NCBI GenBank assembly: GCA_030737835.1
Contig: CM060855.1
Location: 1,907,032 to 1,971,031 of the forward strand
DNA length: 64,000 nucleotides
Origin: Acorus gramineus
Lineage: Eukaryota; Streptophyta; Magnoliopsida; Acorales; Acoraceae
Direction: 5' to 3'
The stretch's first letter is position 1. Every line of letters begins with the position of its first letter. Below are positions 35,856 through 47,800 of this stretch, one piece after another. The translations under genes were made by a program, and so were the position numbers. The notes below the pieces were generated by a model, which saw nothing but the letters and a program-made list of their open reading frames with translations, had not been told where the DNA came from and ran no database searches.

Positions 35856-36038
35856 TTATGTGATTTTTATTTGCTTCCCACCGATGTTGAAGCTGTCGGA
35901 CTTTTGGTCAAATGATTGGTCTTTCTGTAATCGTAGGACTTGTTGAAAGACTTGAATATATTCCAGAATGGAGTTCTCCGGAGCATTGTCCAAATGTCTT
36001 TTGCTCAACTCTATTGTTGCAAACGGAGTACAGAACAA
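35856..36038 (-). pseudogene. Captured-domain fragment shared with 20093-20486
   Basis: The minus-strand frame ends VLRLQKDQSFDQKSDSFNIG then GKQIKIT, close to TQSFDKKSNSFIVDGKPLKI in the MULE at 19 kb. The frame is open for 60 codons but isolated. Similarity between two independent MULEs argues that it was once coding. Family tentatively DUF1985/PMD-like; function unknown. Confidence 0.4.
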
Positions 36039-36425
36039 CCATATTCCACACCAATAAATACTATCGGTTGTTTGTATTACACTTCAATTTTAGATACAGT
36101 ACAGAACACGCAGTACAACAATTTCGGATACAGTTCAATATTTTCAGATACACCAAAGGATTTAAATAGATTTTTAACACAGCCCATCATTGTTTTTCCA
36201 AATTATAAATTGGAAGGTTTTAATACACTATACACTCTTATTCATGGCATAAACAACTTCTTATTGGCATGTAGTGTGAGTAATCTGGTGTTCCATTTTT
36301 ACATTATTGCTTCAGATTCAGATACATTTGGTAAACAGGTTTTCAGATACAATGACCTTCTGATTCAGATATACACAATGATTCCAAAAGGCTTTTAGAT
36401 ATTTTCATCAAACCAACATACATTA

Positions 36426-39400
36426 TGTTAAGTTTGTGTTATTTTAAAATTTATAAAATGGGTGTTATTGTTATTATTATGATTATTTTTGGTGTTTGTT
36501 CCCCGTGGTTGAATAATTTATCAGTGTTTTCTTTGGTTTGATAACTGCCTTGGCGTAATTGGGAATGTTTATTTTTTTGGGTTTTTGCAGTTCCGATTGG
36601 TATCCAGATTTTATTCGTTACTGGTTGGTGGTGGAATAGTTATGGATAATTATGAACTCCTTTGGTGTGATAAGGTCACCTTGGGTGAGCTTAAGAAGTC
36701 TCACCTCCCATTGGTTGTTTTTTTTTTTTTTTGGTAATTGGTTGGGTAGGATTAGCTTAAGTTCGCCCCCTTATTACCTTAACCACTATATAAACCCTTC
36801 TATGTGACTTTATGTCATCTAAGTCTCATTTTCTACCACTTTTTCTCTCTCTTTTGTTGCTGTCCCAGCTGAGTTTGTTGACAGAGTTTGGGGAGTGTGT
36901 TTGGGAAATTTTTGGTGGATCTTTGTTGGAGAAATTGTGAGAGTGTTAAGGTATGTAGAGTGGCTTGTATATGCTTGTATTATGTTATTCACCCTCCCTA
37001 ACCCTTTCCCCCCTCTCTGTTTTCTCTGTTTTGTGTGGACCACCAGTGGTTAAGTTGAGGAGAAATTGATTATGGTGATGGGAGTCTTGGATATTGCTTC
37101 GGGAGGTAAGGCAGATTCCTATGTTCTTAAAATCCTTGTGATACTTGTACCTAGAGGCATATTCTGAGGTTTGGGTCTTCATGTTCCATGATCATGCTTA
37201 TGTCTAGATTTTACATATGAAATTTGGGGTTATAATGTTGTATGTATTGGAAGTTATAAGCTAATTTATAAGGATTGTCCAGATTCGCGTGGGAAATGAC
37301 CAGCTTCTGAAACTATTTTATTTCGGGCATTTAGAGGCTTAATTAGACTCTGATGTTTTCATAGATTATGATCCTCACATGTTAATGAATGTGTGTAAAT
37401 TATTTCAGAATGTTTGGATCTTTATTTGGTGCTAGGGAGATCAAAGTTTAAGGATGTTTGGGGTAGACGAACCAGTCTTGGCATGTTTGGGTTTTATGTT
37501 ACAAAAATGATTCACAAGCCCCATTATATAGGCCCCATGTAAGCCCCATGAGGTGGCATAAGTGGTATTACCGATAATACCCTCCTAAGCTATCCGCCAC
37601 TTCAAAAAGTCATTCCGGTCAGCTTACTCATCTCTAGTGACCGGCATCACCACCCTTGGATTCCTCTCGCCGCCCTCTATCATATGAGAGGTGGTTAGGC
37701 TATCTTTCGAGCCCTCCTCTGGCCTCCACATCCTCCTACCTCCACCTACACCTTTTTTTTTGAAATTCAGATACATTTGAAATGTATCTGACAAACCAGT
37801 TGCATTATGTTATGTGAGTTTTTTTGCACATGTGTTTTTTTTATTTTATGTAATGTTGTTTAACGAATGACTATTTTGTTATGTTAATTATATAATACCA
37901 AGTTATATTTTTGCTCCATTTATGTGGTTGTTGATCCTTTTTTTCGTTTTTATGTCTTTTCCCTAGTAATCTAATTATATTTTCTGAAAAAGTAAGATAC
38001 ATTTTCTGAAAAATCAAGATACATTTGAATTTATACTATACAATAATCTAAGATTGTTGTTTTACCTCCCAGAAGTGAGCCATGTTTCATCTTTTTTTTT
38101 TTGTTTAAGTGAATGATTAATTTGTTATGTTAGCTACATAAGTTTCAGATGCATGTTTAAATTTTGAAAACTCACTTGCATTGGAAATTCAGTTATAATT
38201 AAATTTAGATACATCGTTCAAGATCCAGTTACATTCTATGAAATCCATATCCAGATATATTTTGAAAAATTAATTGCATTGAAAATTCAGTCATAATTAA
38301 AATTCAAATACATTGTTCCAGATCCAGTTACATTCAATGAAATCTAAATACATGTTTAATTAACCGCATGCATGACATTGTAGAAGGAATTCATTTTTCA
38401 TGTTTTCTATGTATACTTCTTCCTTTCTTTCTCTCATTTCAATTAGTGGAATCACTTACACATTCTGTTTTTTAGACACATTCATTTTGTTCCCATATGA
38501 TTTTCAGGTAAAAAAACATCTTTTGCTTCAAAATCGATGCCTGCAGCAGCAGCAAATACATTGGGATTAGAAACTCAGATTCCTTCCTCGTTCTTGATCA
38601 AGTGTGCAAATTTTCCCCATCATACTTCTCCAATTCCATGATTTCATGAAATGATTAATGGAGCTTGGATGCAATACTACCTGACTTAGAGTTTTGATGG
38701 CTTCTTTTCACATTGAAAGTTTTTTTTATGGCATTTGATTTTATTGGAGAAGTTGTTAGAGGTTTTTTTCAAACATTTGTTTCCGAGAGCCGCAAAGAGT
38801 TTGATTCGCTTCTTTTTTATTCTCATTCATACGTGTAGAAGTGCCAGCATACAAGGAAGATTAACGATAATAAGCCCACTTTGGTATAGAACACGAGAAA
38901 TTCGTCTTTATGACCGCAACATAAAAGGAGAGAAGTGGTGAATTTTCTTCTTAGAAAACAAAGATCGCTTAATTTTATAAACAAAGTACCCGCTCTTTTG
39001 CTAAGGAGAGAGAAAGTGGGAGAAAAAAACCATGGGTTTCTAATGAAGGGTATTTAGGTATTTTGCTTTTTCAAGTAATTTAAAAGTCAAACATCCAACC
39101 AATGAGATTATGACACCTAATGGGGCTTGTAATTGGGGCCTATATTTTGAGGGCCATGTAGCAAGACTCTTTATGTTATTATGCATGCTGTGAGCAATAT
39201 CTGGAGCTGGTGTCTTAATGAAATATGCTGGTATATGTATCAGGAGTTATCATATTTAATTTGAGCACCATTAATTGTAGGATCTAGAAGTTATCGTATT
39301 TCTTGCAAGTTTGTGCTATCGGGGGAGTGCATCGTGCTCTCCACCTCTGCTTTGCTCACTGTCCCACATCGACTCCTCGTGGATTGAGCGAGAGACGATC

Positions 39401-40532
39401 TGGTATCGGTGAGTGGTCTGACCCATGCAATAGAAGTAATATATAGCATGCTTGTTAAGCACTATAGCATATTTTATGCAATGTAATAGTACTATAGAGA
39501 ACTTATTTAGCCTGTATTGCTAGTATATGGTGATGGATGTGTTATGTGGGATTATATACCATGTTGTAGGGATCATTTACACATACTTATTGATATGCTC
39601 TTTCGAGTTAGATATAACTCTTGCCTCTACTTGTCCCTTACACCATGTTTGCATGATTGATGGGTACTTAATTATCTCATGTTCATAATAATAACTTAAT
39701 AACCTTGTTTATTTAGGATAGATGTGTGTGTGACCAGTTTTTAAGATCGAAATTGACATCAGTAAGTGTGGATAATAAATTGCTTTCCCCGCGTCCTTGT
39801 GATGCACCTGTTGGGAATTCTGATGGATTCCAAGTACCTAGTTATCGAGTATGGTACACATTGATCATTGTGATCTCCCTCAAGTGTGGAGTGTATCACC
39901 TTGGCGTCATCGTGCGTTGAAGCTACCCAGCGTCGGAGCTACCTTGTGAGGTGCCGCCCCGTGACTGGTACCGTCCTGGGCAGGCTGCCAGGGAGAGGGC
40001 TACCGGATGACGTGGAGTGATTGTAGAGTATTTGTTGATAACTTGTTGTGTATTTGTTTAAGTGTTGGTTATGTATTATCTTCATTGTGTGGTGGTTGAC
40101 TATTCACTAAGCTTTTAACTCATCCCTCGTTTCCTTTTGTTTCTCTCCAGTGGAGGCAGAGCAGGTCATGAAGGCGGAGCTCCCATGAGGTGTTTCTTGG
40201 CTGCCGGTGTTACATTCGTCTTTTGAAATTAGCGAGCGAGGTCGTCAGCACTCTTGTTATTTCTGTATGTATTTCTTTTTTTTTTGGTGCTTGGGCACAT
40301 GTTGTATGTATCCTCCTTGTTGATAAGACTTGGCTCACACAAGACGGTGATTGTATATCCTTTGTCTGTAATGACATTTTTGGTTACAGACTTGTTTATA
40401 TTATGCTTTTGCTTCCCAGCCTAGTCTTTGCTCTATCAGTCCTTATAGGTGAATATCTTGTTGGTCTCCTGTATGATATTATGATATTGCTATATTGTAA
40501 CAAACTGGGGACGGCCTCTCCGGGGCGTAACA
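36426..40532 (+). mobile_element. Probable gypsy-type solo LTR (~2.4 kb without its nested MULE)
   Basis: It begins TGTTAAGTTT and ends GGGGCGTAACA, giving TGTTA/TAACA inverted tips. The flanks CATTA (36421-36425) and CGTTA (40533-40537) match at 4 of 5. A TATA-like CTATATAAACCC lies at about 36785. The downstream part has GC-richer segments typical of large Ty3/gypsy LTRs. It is interrupted by the MULE at 37502-39169. Frames inside (for instance 40190-40549) show no retroelement protein. The large-LTR interpretation is an inference; the split by the MULE is directly visible. Confidence 0.55.
37502..39169. mobile_element. MULE (1668 bp) nested in the solo LTR
   Basis: A perfect 9-bp duplication TTTATGTTA lies at 37493-37501 and 39170-39178. 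The left end is A-type (CAAAAATGATTCACAAGCCC). The right end, reverse-complemented, is B-type (GAGTCTTGCTACATGGCCCT then CCCATTAGGTGTCATAATCT). The interior has many 'agatacatt' and 'atgtatct' motifs, including a near-palindrome around 37770-37792. A short frame at 38735-38941 has no recognised motif. This is the youngest layer of the nest. Confidence 0.88.
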
Positions 40533-40689
40533 CGTTAATTATAAAATAAAATATAATAATACATGATCTACATTCATATGAAAATTAAAACAAATCATTT
40601 TGCTATTATCAGTTGTTATTAAATCGAATTCTGTTACACTTGTATACAAACACAATGCACCATATAGATTTCCCCAAATCAATTCTCTA

Positions 40690-42240
40690 ATGAACGAGTG
40701 CACATTATTTGGATTTTCATATATATGTATCTGAATGTTGTATTCGTTATATCATTTATTTTCAGACTCAGAAAATGAACAATGTGTACAAAAAAACCTA
40801 AAACAAATGAACAATGTCAAATATTTTTTTCTCAAATCTAAATACACTAGAAAACCTAAAACAAATGAATACTGTCAAATATTATTTTTCTCAAACCTAA
40901 ATAAACAAATAATCATTTTGGATTTCAGATACATGTATCTCAAACACATATTCTTTAAATGGATTTTAGATACACTCAGATGAACAGATGAACAATGTGC
41001 GGAAGGAAACTTTGACGATTGAAACGTTTCATGCTTAATTTTTTAAAACAGTGATTTAATCTTTTAAGAAGTGCAAAAATGTCTTCTAATGGTCCTGTTT
41101 ATGTCACACAAAAAAAGACGTCGAGGTTTCATTGAGGGAAGAAATCTATTTTTTTTTCTTCGCCATTGTTTACAATTGTTTGGGGATTAAAATCAGATGA
41201 TATCAACTCTTGATCGCCAGAATTTTTCTTTTTCGTTTGTCTGGATTCACCCAATTCGGAAACCATAGGTCATAATTTTTTTAAAAAAATTTGTTCAGTC
41301 GAGGAAGTTTCAATGATGCTGCATTTTTAGGGATTTCATTACGATAAATTAATAATGGTATAATTAGTTGAAACCAATTTTTAAAGCAGTGCTACTACCT
41401 GGGCCCCAGAAATTAGGCCCCATTGATGAGCCCCAATAGCTGGAATTCTCCTATTGGTTCCTTGTTTGACTTTTTTAAAAAATAAAAAAGACAATGACAT
41501 TACTACCCTTCAGAGGTTTTTAAAAATTGGTTTCAACTAATTATACCATCATTAATTCCTCGTAACAAAATCCCTAAAAACGCGGCATCATTGAAACTTC
41601 CCCAATTGAACAAATTTCAAAAATAAAATTTATGATCTAGGGTTTCTGAATTGGGCGAATCCAGACGAACAAAAAAAAGAAAAAAATTCCGGCGATCAAG
41701 AGTTCATATCATCTTATTTTCATCCCCAAACAATCATAAACAATGGTGAAGAAAGAAAATTAGATTTCTTCCCACAATGAAACCTCTCCGTCTATTTTTT
41801 TTTTTTTTGTGACATAAACAAGACCATTAGAAGACATTTTTACACTTCTTGAAAAATGAAATCACTGATTTAAAAAATTAAAATGAAACGTTTCAATCGT
41901 CAAAGCTCCCTTCCACACATTGTTCATCTGTTCATCTGAGTCTATCTGAAATCCATTTAAATAATATGTGTTTCAGATATATGTATCTGAAATTTAAAAT
42001 GATTATTTGTTTATCTAGGTTTGAGAAAAATAATATTTGACATAGTTCATTTGTTCTAGGTTTTCTAGTGTATCTAGATTTGAGAAAAAAATATTTGACA
42101 TTGTTCATTTGTTTTAGGTTTTCTTGTGCACATTGTTCATTTCTGAGTCTGAAAAATAAATAATATAACGAATATAACATTCGAATACATGTATTTGAAA
42201 ATCTGAAACAAATATCGAATTCAGATACTTGTATCTAAAT
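40690..42240. repeat. Kilobase-scale palindrome (arms ~690 bp)
   Basis: Left arm 40690-41377 and right arm about 41526-42240 are reverse complements at high similarity, with centre near 41457. The same 82-codon frame appears on the + strand at 40735-40983 and on the minus strand at 41932-42180. It arises because the sibling MULE 41387-42680 inserted in inverse orientation into its longer relative. The central ~140 bases are the sibling's B-type end, itself mirrored at 42681-42818. Confidence 0.9.
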
Positions 42241-42680
42241 TCGATATTTGTTTTCAGTTCCACCGATCAATTTGAAACTAAAAATTGTAAATCGTGATTT
42301 TTTTGGGTGTCCAAAAAAGCCTAACCTGAATGGGTCACCATTGTTTGCACCACAATCAATTCGCACAAAAAAAAATCGTGTAATTCTTCTCTTCTCCACC
42401 GAATAAATCTGAATCAAAAAATGAAATTGATATTTGTTTTCATTTCAACTGATCATTTTGTATCAAGAAATGGTAAATCGTGATTTTTTTTGTCGTCCAG
42501 TTGAATTGATATCTTCAAAAGGGAAAGAATCTCTCAAATCTTAACCACCTCAGGATTAATGGGGGAGATTATGGAAAACTCGATCCGATTAGTTATGGGG
42601 GTTAATATGGATAATTCAAATTTACCACCTCATGGGGCTTGGGATGGAGTCTAGCAAGTGGGGCTCAAAAACCATTATTG
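41387..42680 (-). mobile_element. Sibling MULE (1294 bp), inverted inside the larger MULE
   Basis: The flanks TTTTTAAAG (41378-41386) and TTTTTAAAA (42681-42689) match at 8 of 9. The left end is B-type (CAGTGCTACTACCTGGGCCC). The right end, reverse-complemented, is A-type (CAATAATGGTTTTTGAGCCC). Read on the minus strand it is a shortened version of the 34704-42818 element: its A-type end and first ~440 bp match 34704-35150, then it jumps to sequence matching 40690 onward. Confidence 0.85.
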
Positions 42681-42828
42681 TTTTTAAAAACCTCTGAATG
42701 GTAGTAATGTATTGTCTTTTTCATTGTTTGAAAAAGTCAAACAAAGAACTAACAAGAGAATGCCACCTATTGGGACTCATCAATGGGGCCTAATTTCTGG
42801 GGCCCACGTAGCAGCACTATATTTATAA

Positions 42829-44660
42829 TAAATGCTTTCTATGCTCTTTTTTAACCCAAATACATGAATGCCAATTTCTAGATAAAATAAATAATTTATA
42901 AACTTTAAATGCAAATTGATTATAAGACTAACATAACAACACTTCAAACAAAAACAAATGCCAACCCCATTGTTCCTTTAATTACTTGTTTAATTGTTCT
43001 CAAATAGAAAAATTTGAAGAAGATTTAGAAATTAAAGGAAACGCAAAAAAAATACTGTCAAACTAGAAATTTTGATGAATCAGAATTTTTTTTATTTGTT
43101 TGTTCTTGGATATCCCTAAAACCAATTCCACCTTCAAAAATTACCCCCAGATTTCCTTTATTCTTTCAAAAAACTATGGTGTGAAAGAACTATGGTTCTT
43201 ATGTCCATTTGTATTTTATTATGCTCTATGAGAGAAACCTTTTTAGGCATTGAAGTAGTACACACGTCACATGACTTAAATTTCTTAATCATAACTACAT
43301 TAGAGTCATCATTTTTTAAAAAACCCGGCCCGCCATAGGGCCAAAATCCGGCCCAATCTAGTGCCCGGGCTCGAACCACAGGTCAGCCTGAACTGGGCCT
43401 ATTTGGGCTGGCCCGTGGGTCCGTGGGGAGCCATGAGATAAAGAGGGGCTATATTAAATTTTATGTGACTTTTATTTGAATTATGATTGAGTTATGCAAA
43501 TGATTAACATGTATGTAAGTGTCAATCTAGTTGGAATATACATAACACGTAGTGATACAGTTTTTCAACTAATTAATTCATTTTATTTTTTCTTTTTTAT
43601 TTTTAAAAATTCAATGGATGTAAACATTTTGTCTCAACCTTATATTTTCAATTTTGTGTTATTTTAACAGTAATTAATATACAAATGCACAAATTAAAAT
43701 TGATAAAAATAATAATGAAAAACCATGTATAAAATCTGGGCCCACAGGCCTACCCGTGGGCCCGAAGTCTGGGCCAGATAGACCCATTCAAGCTCGGGTC
43801 CATGTGTAGGGCCTAGGCCAGATTATTTGGCTCGGGTCCCTTGTTTCAACGAGACGGTCCATTGTCGATGCCTAGAACTACGAGCTGATACACTCAGTTT
43901 ATTTTTTAGCCCATTTTACAGTGTCATACATTGTAATAGTGTAGTATATACCGCAATATCATAGTGTATGGAGTTCTATTATAGTGTATGACGCAAAAAA
44001 TTTTATTATTTTTTTAATGCAAAAAAAAAATATTAAAGTATTTCAGTATATATTTCATTTCATATAACATGATATACTTCAATGGAAGAGTGATATTTTT
44101 TTTTTTAAAAAAAAAAGTGTGGACTGTAACTAGAGCTGCACAACGGGCGGGACATATAATTTTCCCTAGAACTACATATCAATTGGATGATATAAAACCT
44201 TAGATTTCCACCCTCTTTTTTAAGAAGTTCTATGTGAATGTCATCAAATCAAACAACAAAGTGTGTCACTCCGCATCATATACATAACAGATCTAATCAA
44301 TTTTATTCTTATTTTTATTGGTGGGAAACATGATCTAATTTTCTTCACCCATCACAACAAGTCATATACAATTTTTTTTTATATTATTAAAAAAATTCTA
44401 GTCAAGATTTCAAAGGCTTCCCAAATCAGAATTCCCTCTGCGACTGCTGCAAACAGTGTACCGTCGTCGCGGTCAAAAGTCAAAGATACCCACAGATTGA
44501 TCATCTCAAAAGAACAAAATATGAGTAATATAACAGTCTATAGTAGGGGTCAAATAGTCATTTCATTAATATTGAGTAAATTAGATCGACAGGCCAACGT
44601 GGGTGTGGATGGTTTTTTGTTTCCTTTTCCAGCCTATATCCCCGGAAAAAACTTCCCCTA
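42829..44660. other. Spacer between the MULE nest and the S-acyltransferase gene
   Basis: No gene is supported. Two GC-rich blocks (43325-43435 and 43735-43860) with GGCCCG/GGGCC units in opposing orientation look like the ends of an older hAT-type element, but termini and duplication are not readable. 43905-44135 is the AT-rich repeat also seen at 4075-4265. The 132-codon frame 44263-44661 has no recognisable motif and overlaps the presumed promoter. Confidence 0.5.
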
Positions 44661-44690
44661 AAAAAATCAAGTCTTTCTCTCTCTAAAAAA

Positions 44691-44698
44691 TATTTATA
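44691..44698 (+). promoter_or_regulatory. TATA-like element of the S-acyltransferase gene
   Basis: TATTTATA, followed about 20 bases later by a pyrimidine patch (TCTTTCTCTCTCT, 44719-44731) of the kind often near plant transcription starts, about 130 bases before the start codon. Confidence 0.5.
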
Positions 44699-44748
44699 TC
44701 TGACCGTTTATTGTTCAATCTTTCTCTCTCTAAAGCTGGTGAGGGTTC

Positions 44749-44795
44749 ATGAGAAGATGAGTGAGTTCCACATCTTTGATTCACTCCCGGCTTAG
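44749..44795 (+). promoter_or_regulatory. Two overlapping upstream ORFs in the S-acyltransferase leader
   Basis: ATG 44749 opens a 3-codon frame ending TGA 44758-44760. A second ATG at 44757 overlaps it and encodes MSEFHIFDSLPA, ending TAG 44793-44795, 28 bases before the main ATG at 44824. If transcription starts near the pyrimidine patch, ribosomes would meet both before the main start. Conservation is unknown. Confidence 0.45.
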
Positions 44796-44823
44796 TATTT
44801 GTTGGCCTTTTGTTCTCTCTGTG

Positions 44824-47800
44824 ATGGCCAAGCGAGTCTATGAAGTCTGGAAGGGGAACAATGTAAGATTTTTCAGATATGGGTCGCTTTTTTTTGGCTG
44901 ATTTGACATGTGGGTTTGGGTGGATTTTGGTTTTTGGAGGTGGGTTTGGATTGGGTCGTGTTGGGTATTGGGTTTTTTCTTTGGGTGGAGTAGGTTTAAT
45001 TTGGGTTGATTTGTGGTGAAATTGATTTTTTTTAATTGGTTTCTTGATATGTGAATTGGGTTTTGTTTGATATGGATTTTATTGGTTGTTTTGATGAGTT
45101 GGGGACGTTTTGTTTTAATTGGGAAGGGTGGGTTTCGATTATATTAATTTTTTTGGCTTTGTTTGCATTCGATGTGATGTTGGTTGGTTGGGCTTTGTAT
45201 AGAGAACATTTGGGTTGAGCAACCCACCTGTGTATTATTTGGATTTGGAGCTGTGATGGATTTGGTGGGATTATGTGTATGGTATGAGGAATTGTTTGTT
45301 GCATTGAGTATTTTAACTTCCTTTGCTGTTTGCATAATGGGTGCAGTTGGGTTTGGGATTATTGGTGTTTAAGAATAGCAGGTCTGGATAGATTCATATG
45401 GTGATTGGTTGTCATTTTAATATGACTTTGTTAGATTTTGAGGTGCATAACTAACCTCTTGGTCTTGGATTTGGATGACTGCAGTGGTCTTAACAATGGT
45501 TGGCTCTGTGGTATGCTCATGTCTATTGTTTGTTTCTTTTACTCTAGTAATGGTAGTTTTGATTTGTCTAGTATTTAACTTAAATGAACTTCCTGGTTGT
45601 GGTACCTTTGAAGTTCACATTGTTGCAATTATGTTCATTTTTTTATATGTGCTAAGAGTTTAGTGCAAATGTCTAGACATCTCGTGGTCTTAGGCTTGAC
45701 CCTTTTTTGTGTTAGGATTGATCTGCTTGTTTTGTCATTTGTCATCAAACTTCCTAATTCTCATTGTTTTGCAGATTCCCATATTTTGTTATTTCCATTG
45801 AGTTTTTGGTTGACATATGGAAATTGGGTTTCCAAATGTATTATGCTGATTGGGTAAATGTGACTGTCTTTAGCTGAACTCCTTGTGGTTTGGTGGTTTT
45901 GGATTATAGGTTTCCTAGAAGTTGTTGTGCGTGCGTGCCCTCTCTGACCCGGTGTCTATAGTGATTTTCATAGTTGGTTATATTTAAACATAGTCTGTTT
46001 TGCACAAGACATGATGCATTCTTCTGATATTTGTTTGTATTTCTCAAAGGATTGGTGAGTTTGAATTGGCTTTCACTTGCTCGGAGTGAGTGCATGTGCT
46101 GTGCAATATTTACAAGGCTGGAGTAGTGGAGTGCAGTGAAATGCTGTATTAATGTATGAAAATGTGTGTTTGTTGCGGGGCATTCTCTTCATTTTTCATT
46201 TGAATGATACAATTTAATTTATTTTATATTGTTTCTAGTTAGATTTGTCTGGTTTTTTTTGGAGGTTGGATGTTATGGTTTGGCATTGTTTTCGTCTCCC
46301 TTTTGTTTGATTTGGGTCACTTCATTTGACGCTTGTGATTGATTGACTTCTTTTGTTGTTGTTATTTGTGCTGGTGGAATGTGTTTGAACTGTTGTGTTT
46401 CTGATCCTGTTGTCTTTCTTGTTGTGCTTCTCATTGTCTATATACTTAAAAGAGTTGGATTTCTTTTATCCCTTTTCTATGTGACGAAATATGAGTGGTT
46501 AAAGAATAAGTGCTGAAAGTATTTTGTTACATTAATCCTGCAGTTGGACTGAACAATTCACTTGTTTTACTCTTTGACCTAGTCTACTTTTCCATGTATC
46601 TATATGTCAGCCCCATATCTTCTTTCAACTATTTTGGACCTTTCCTTGTTTCTTTTATTATCACGACCCAATAAAATGTTCCTGTTAAATGTGTTAGATT
46701 ATATATCAGTTTGTTATTATATTAGTTTGTTATGATATTAGTTTATTAGTGTGTTACACATGGAACACTATCTTGTACTATTATATAAAGGGCTTTAGTC
46801 CATCTCTAATAGAATAAGGGTTTTAGGGTTTCATTATTATTTTCTCTCTCTTATTTCTAACATGGTATCAGAGCCACCCCAGAAACCCTAGATCTACATA
46901 AGTTTCTCTTCTTCTTCCCCGCTCTGATTGGGGAGTCTTCAATCAGAGCGGGGGAGGACTTTTGATACCTATATTTTGTTTTGTCGTCTTCGCGTACCAT
47001 CTGCACCGTCACGGACCCGCACTTCCCGGTGACCTTACACTGCACGGTGTTGGTTTCATTAAAAAAAAAAAAAAAAGCCACTGCCGCTACCATTCCGCCT
47101 CCGTCAGTGCGCCCTCCGTGGAGAGATTCTTCTTTTCTTTGGATCTCCCTTTTCTTGAGATCCGTCGTCGTCGTCGTCATTCGCCAAGTGGTGTCTTTTA
47201 AACACAGCATAGCTGCCTCCGCACACGTCTTCTTTATGTGCGATCGTCATTCTTCTCTTCCTTGGATCTCCTTCTTCCTTTGAGATCCACTATCGCCGTC
47301 GTCTACGAGCAGCACCGTCGTCTCCGTGCGCCGTCATCCTCGCGCACCGTCGTCTCCATCCACCAACACTCTGACTGACTCAACGAGCGGGAGCAACTCT
47401 GACTGACTCAAGAAGAGTGGGAGCAACTCTGACTGACTCAACGAGCGGGAGCAAAGTGATGGATTCCAAAACACAGACGGCGACTCAAAAGTACCCTTCA
47501 GAGTTTGGGAGGGGTGTTAAATAAGTATTAGGATATTTTAGTGATTTTAGTCTAATGGTACTTATGTTTGTTAGGATTTTAGTTTATCATCTTTCTGCAA
47601 ACTCTAAGGGTATTACCCTTCAGAGTTTGGAAGGGGGTGTTAAATGTGTTAGATTATATATCAGTTTGTTATTATATTAGTTTGTTATGATATTAGTTTA
47701 TTAGCGTGTTACACGTGTAACACTATCTTGTACTATTATATAAAGGGTTTTAGTCCCTCTCTAATAGAACAAGGGTTTTAGGGTTTCATTATTATTTTCT

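Larger units (their letters stand above)
34704..42818. mobile_element. Large composite MULE, with a solo LTR, a MULE and its own sibling nested inside
   Basis: The flanks are an exact direct repeat ATATTTATA(A) at 34694-34703 and 42819-42828, matching the 9-bp Mutator rule. The left terminus is A-type (CAATAATGATTTTTGGACCT then GCCCCATGAGGTGGCAAG). The right terminus, reverse-complemented, is B-type (AGTGCTGCTACGTGGGCCCC then CAATAGGTGGCATTCTC). Without the nested LTR (36426-40532) and the sibling MULE (41387-42680) the element would be about 2.7 kb. It carries only a captured-domain remnant (35856-36038) and no transposase. Its 5' ~450 bp is shared with the FAR1-bearing element at 59973 and with 42680-42240 in inverse orientation. 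Confidence 0.8.

Noticed and set aside
41387..42818. Initial reading of 41387-42818 as one MULE with two B-type ends
   Set aside because: Flanks do not match as a duplication; 8-9 bp matches instead pair 41378-41386 with 42681-42689, and 34694-34703 with 42819-42828, giving two nested elements.
44263..44661. 132-codon ORF upstream of the PAT gene
   Set aside because: Ile/Lys-rich start, no motif, and overlaps the presumed promoter; likely chance.
47369..47458. Direct repeats considered as a CRISPR-like array
   Set aside because: Only three units with no spacers, inside a plant LTR element; not a prokaryotic array.
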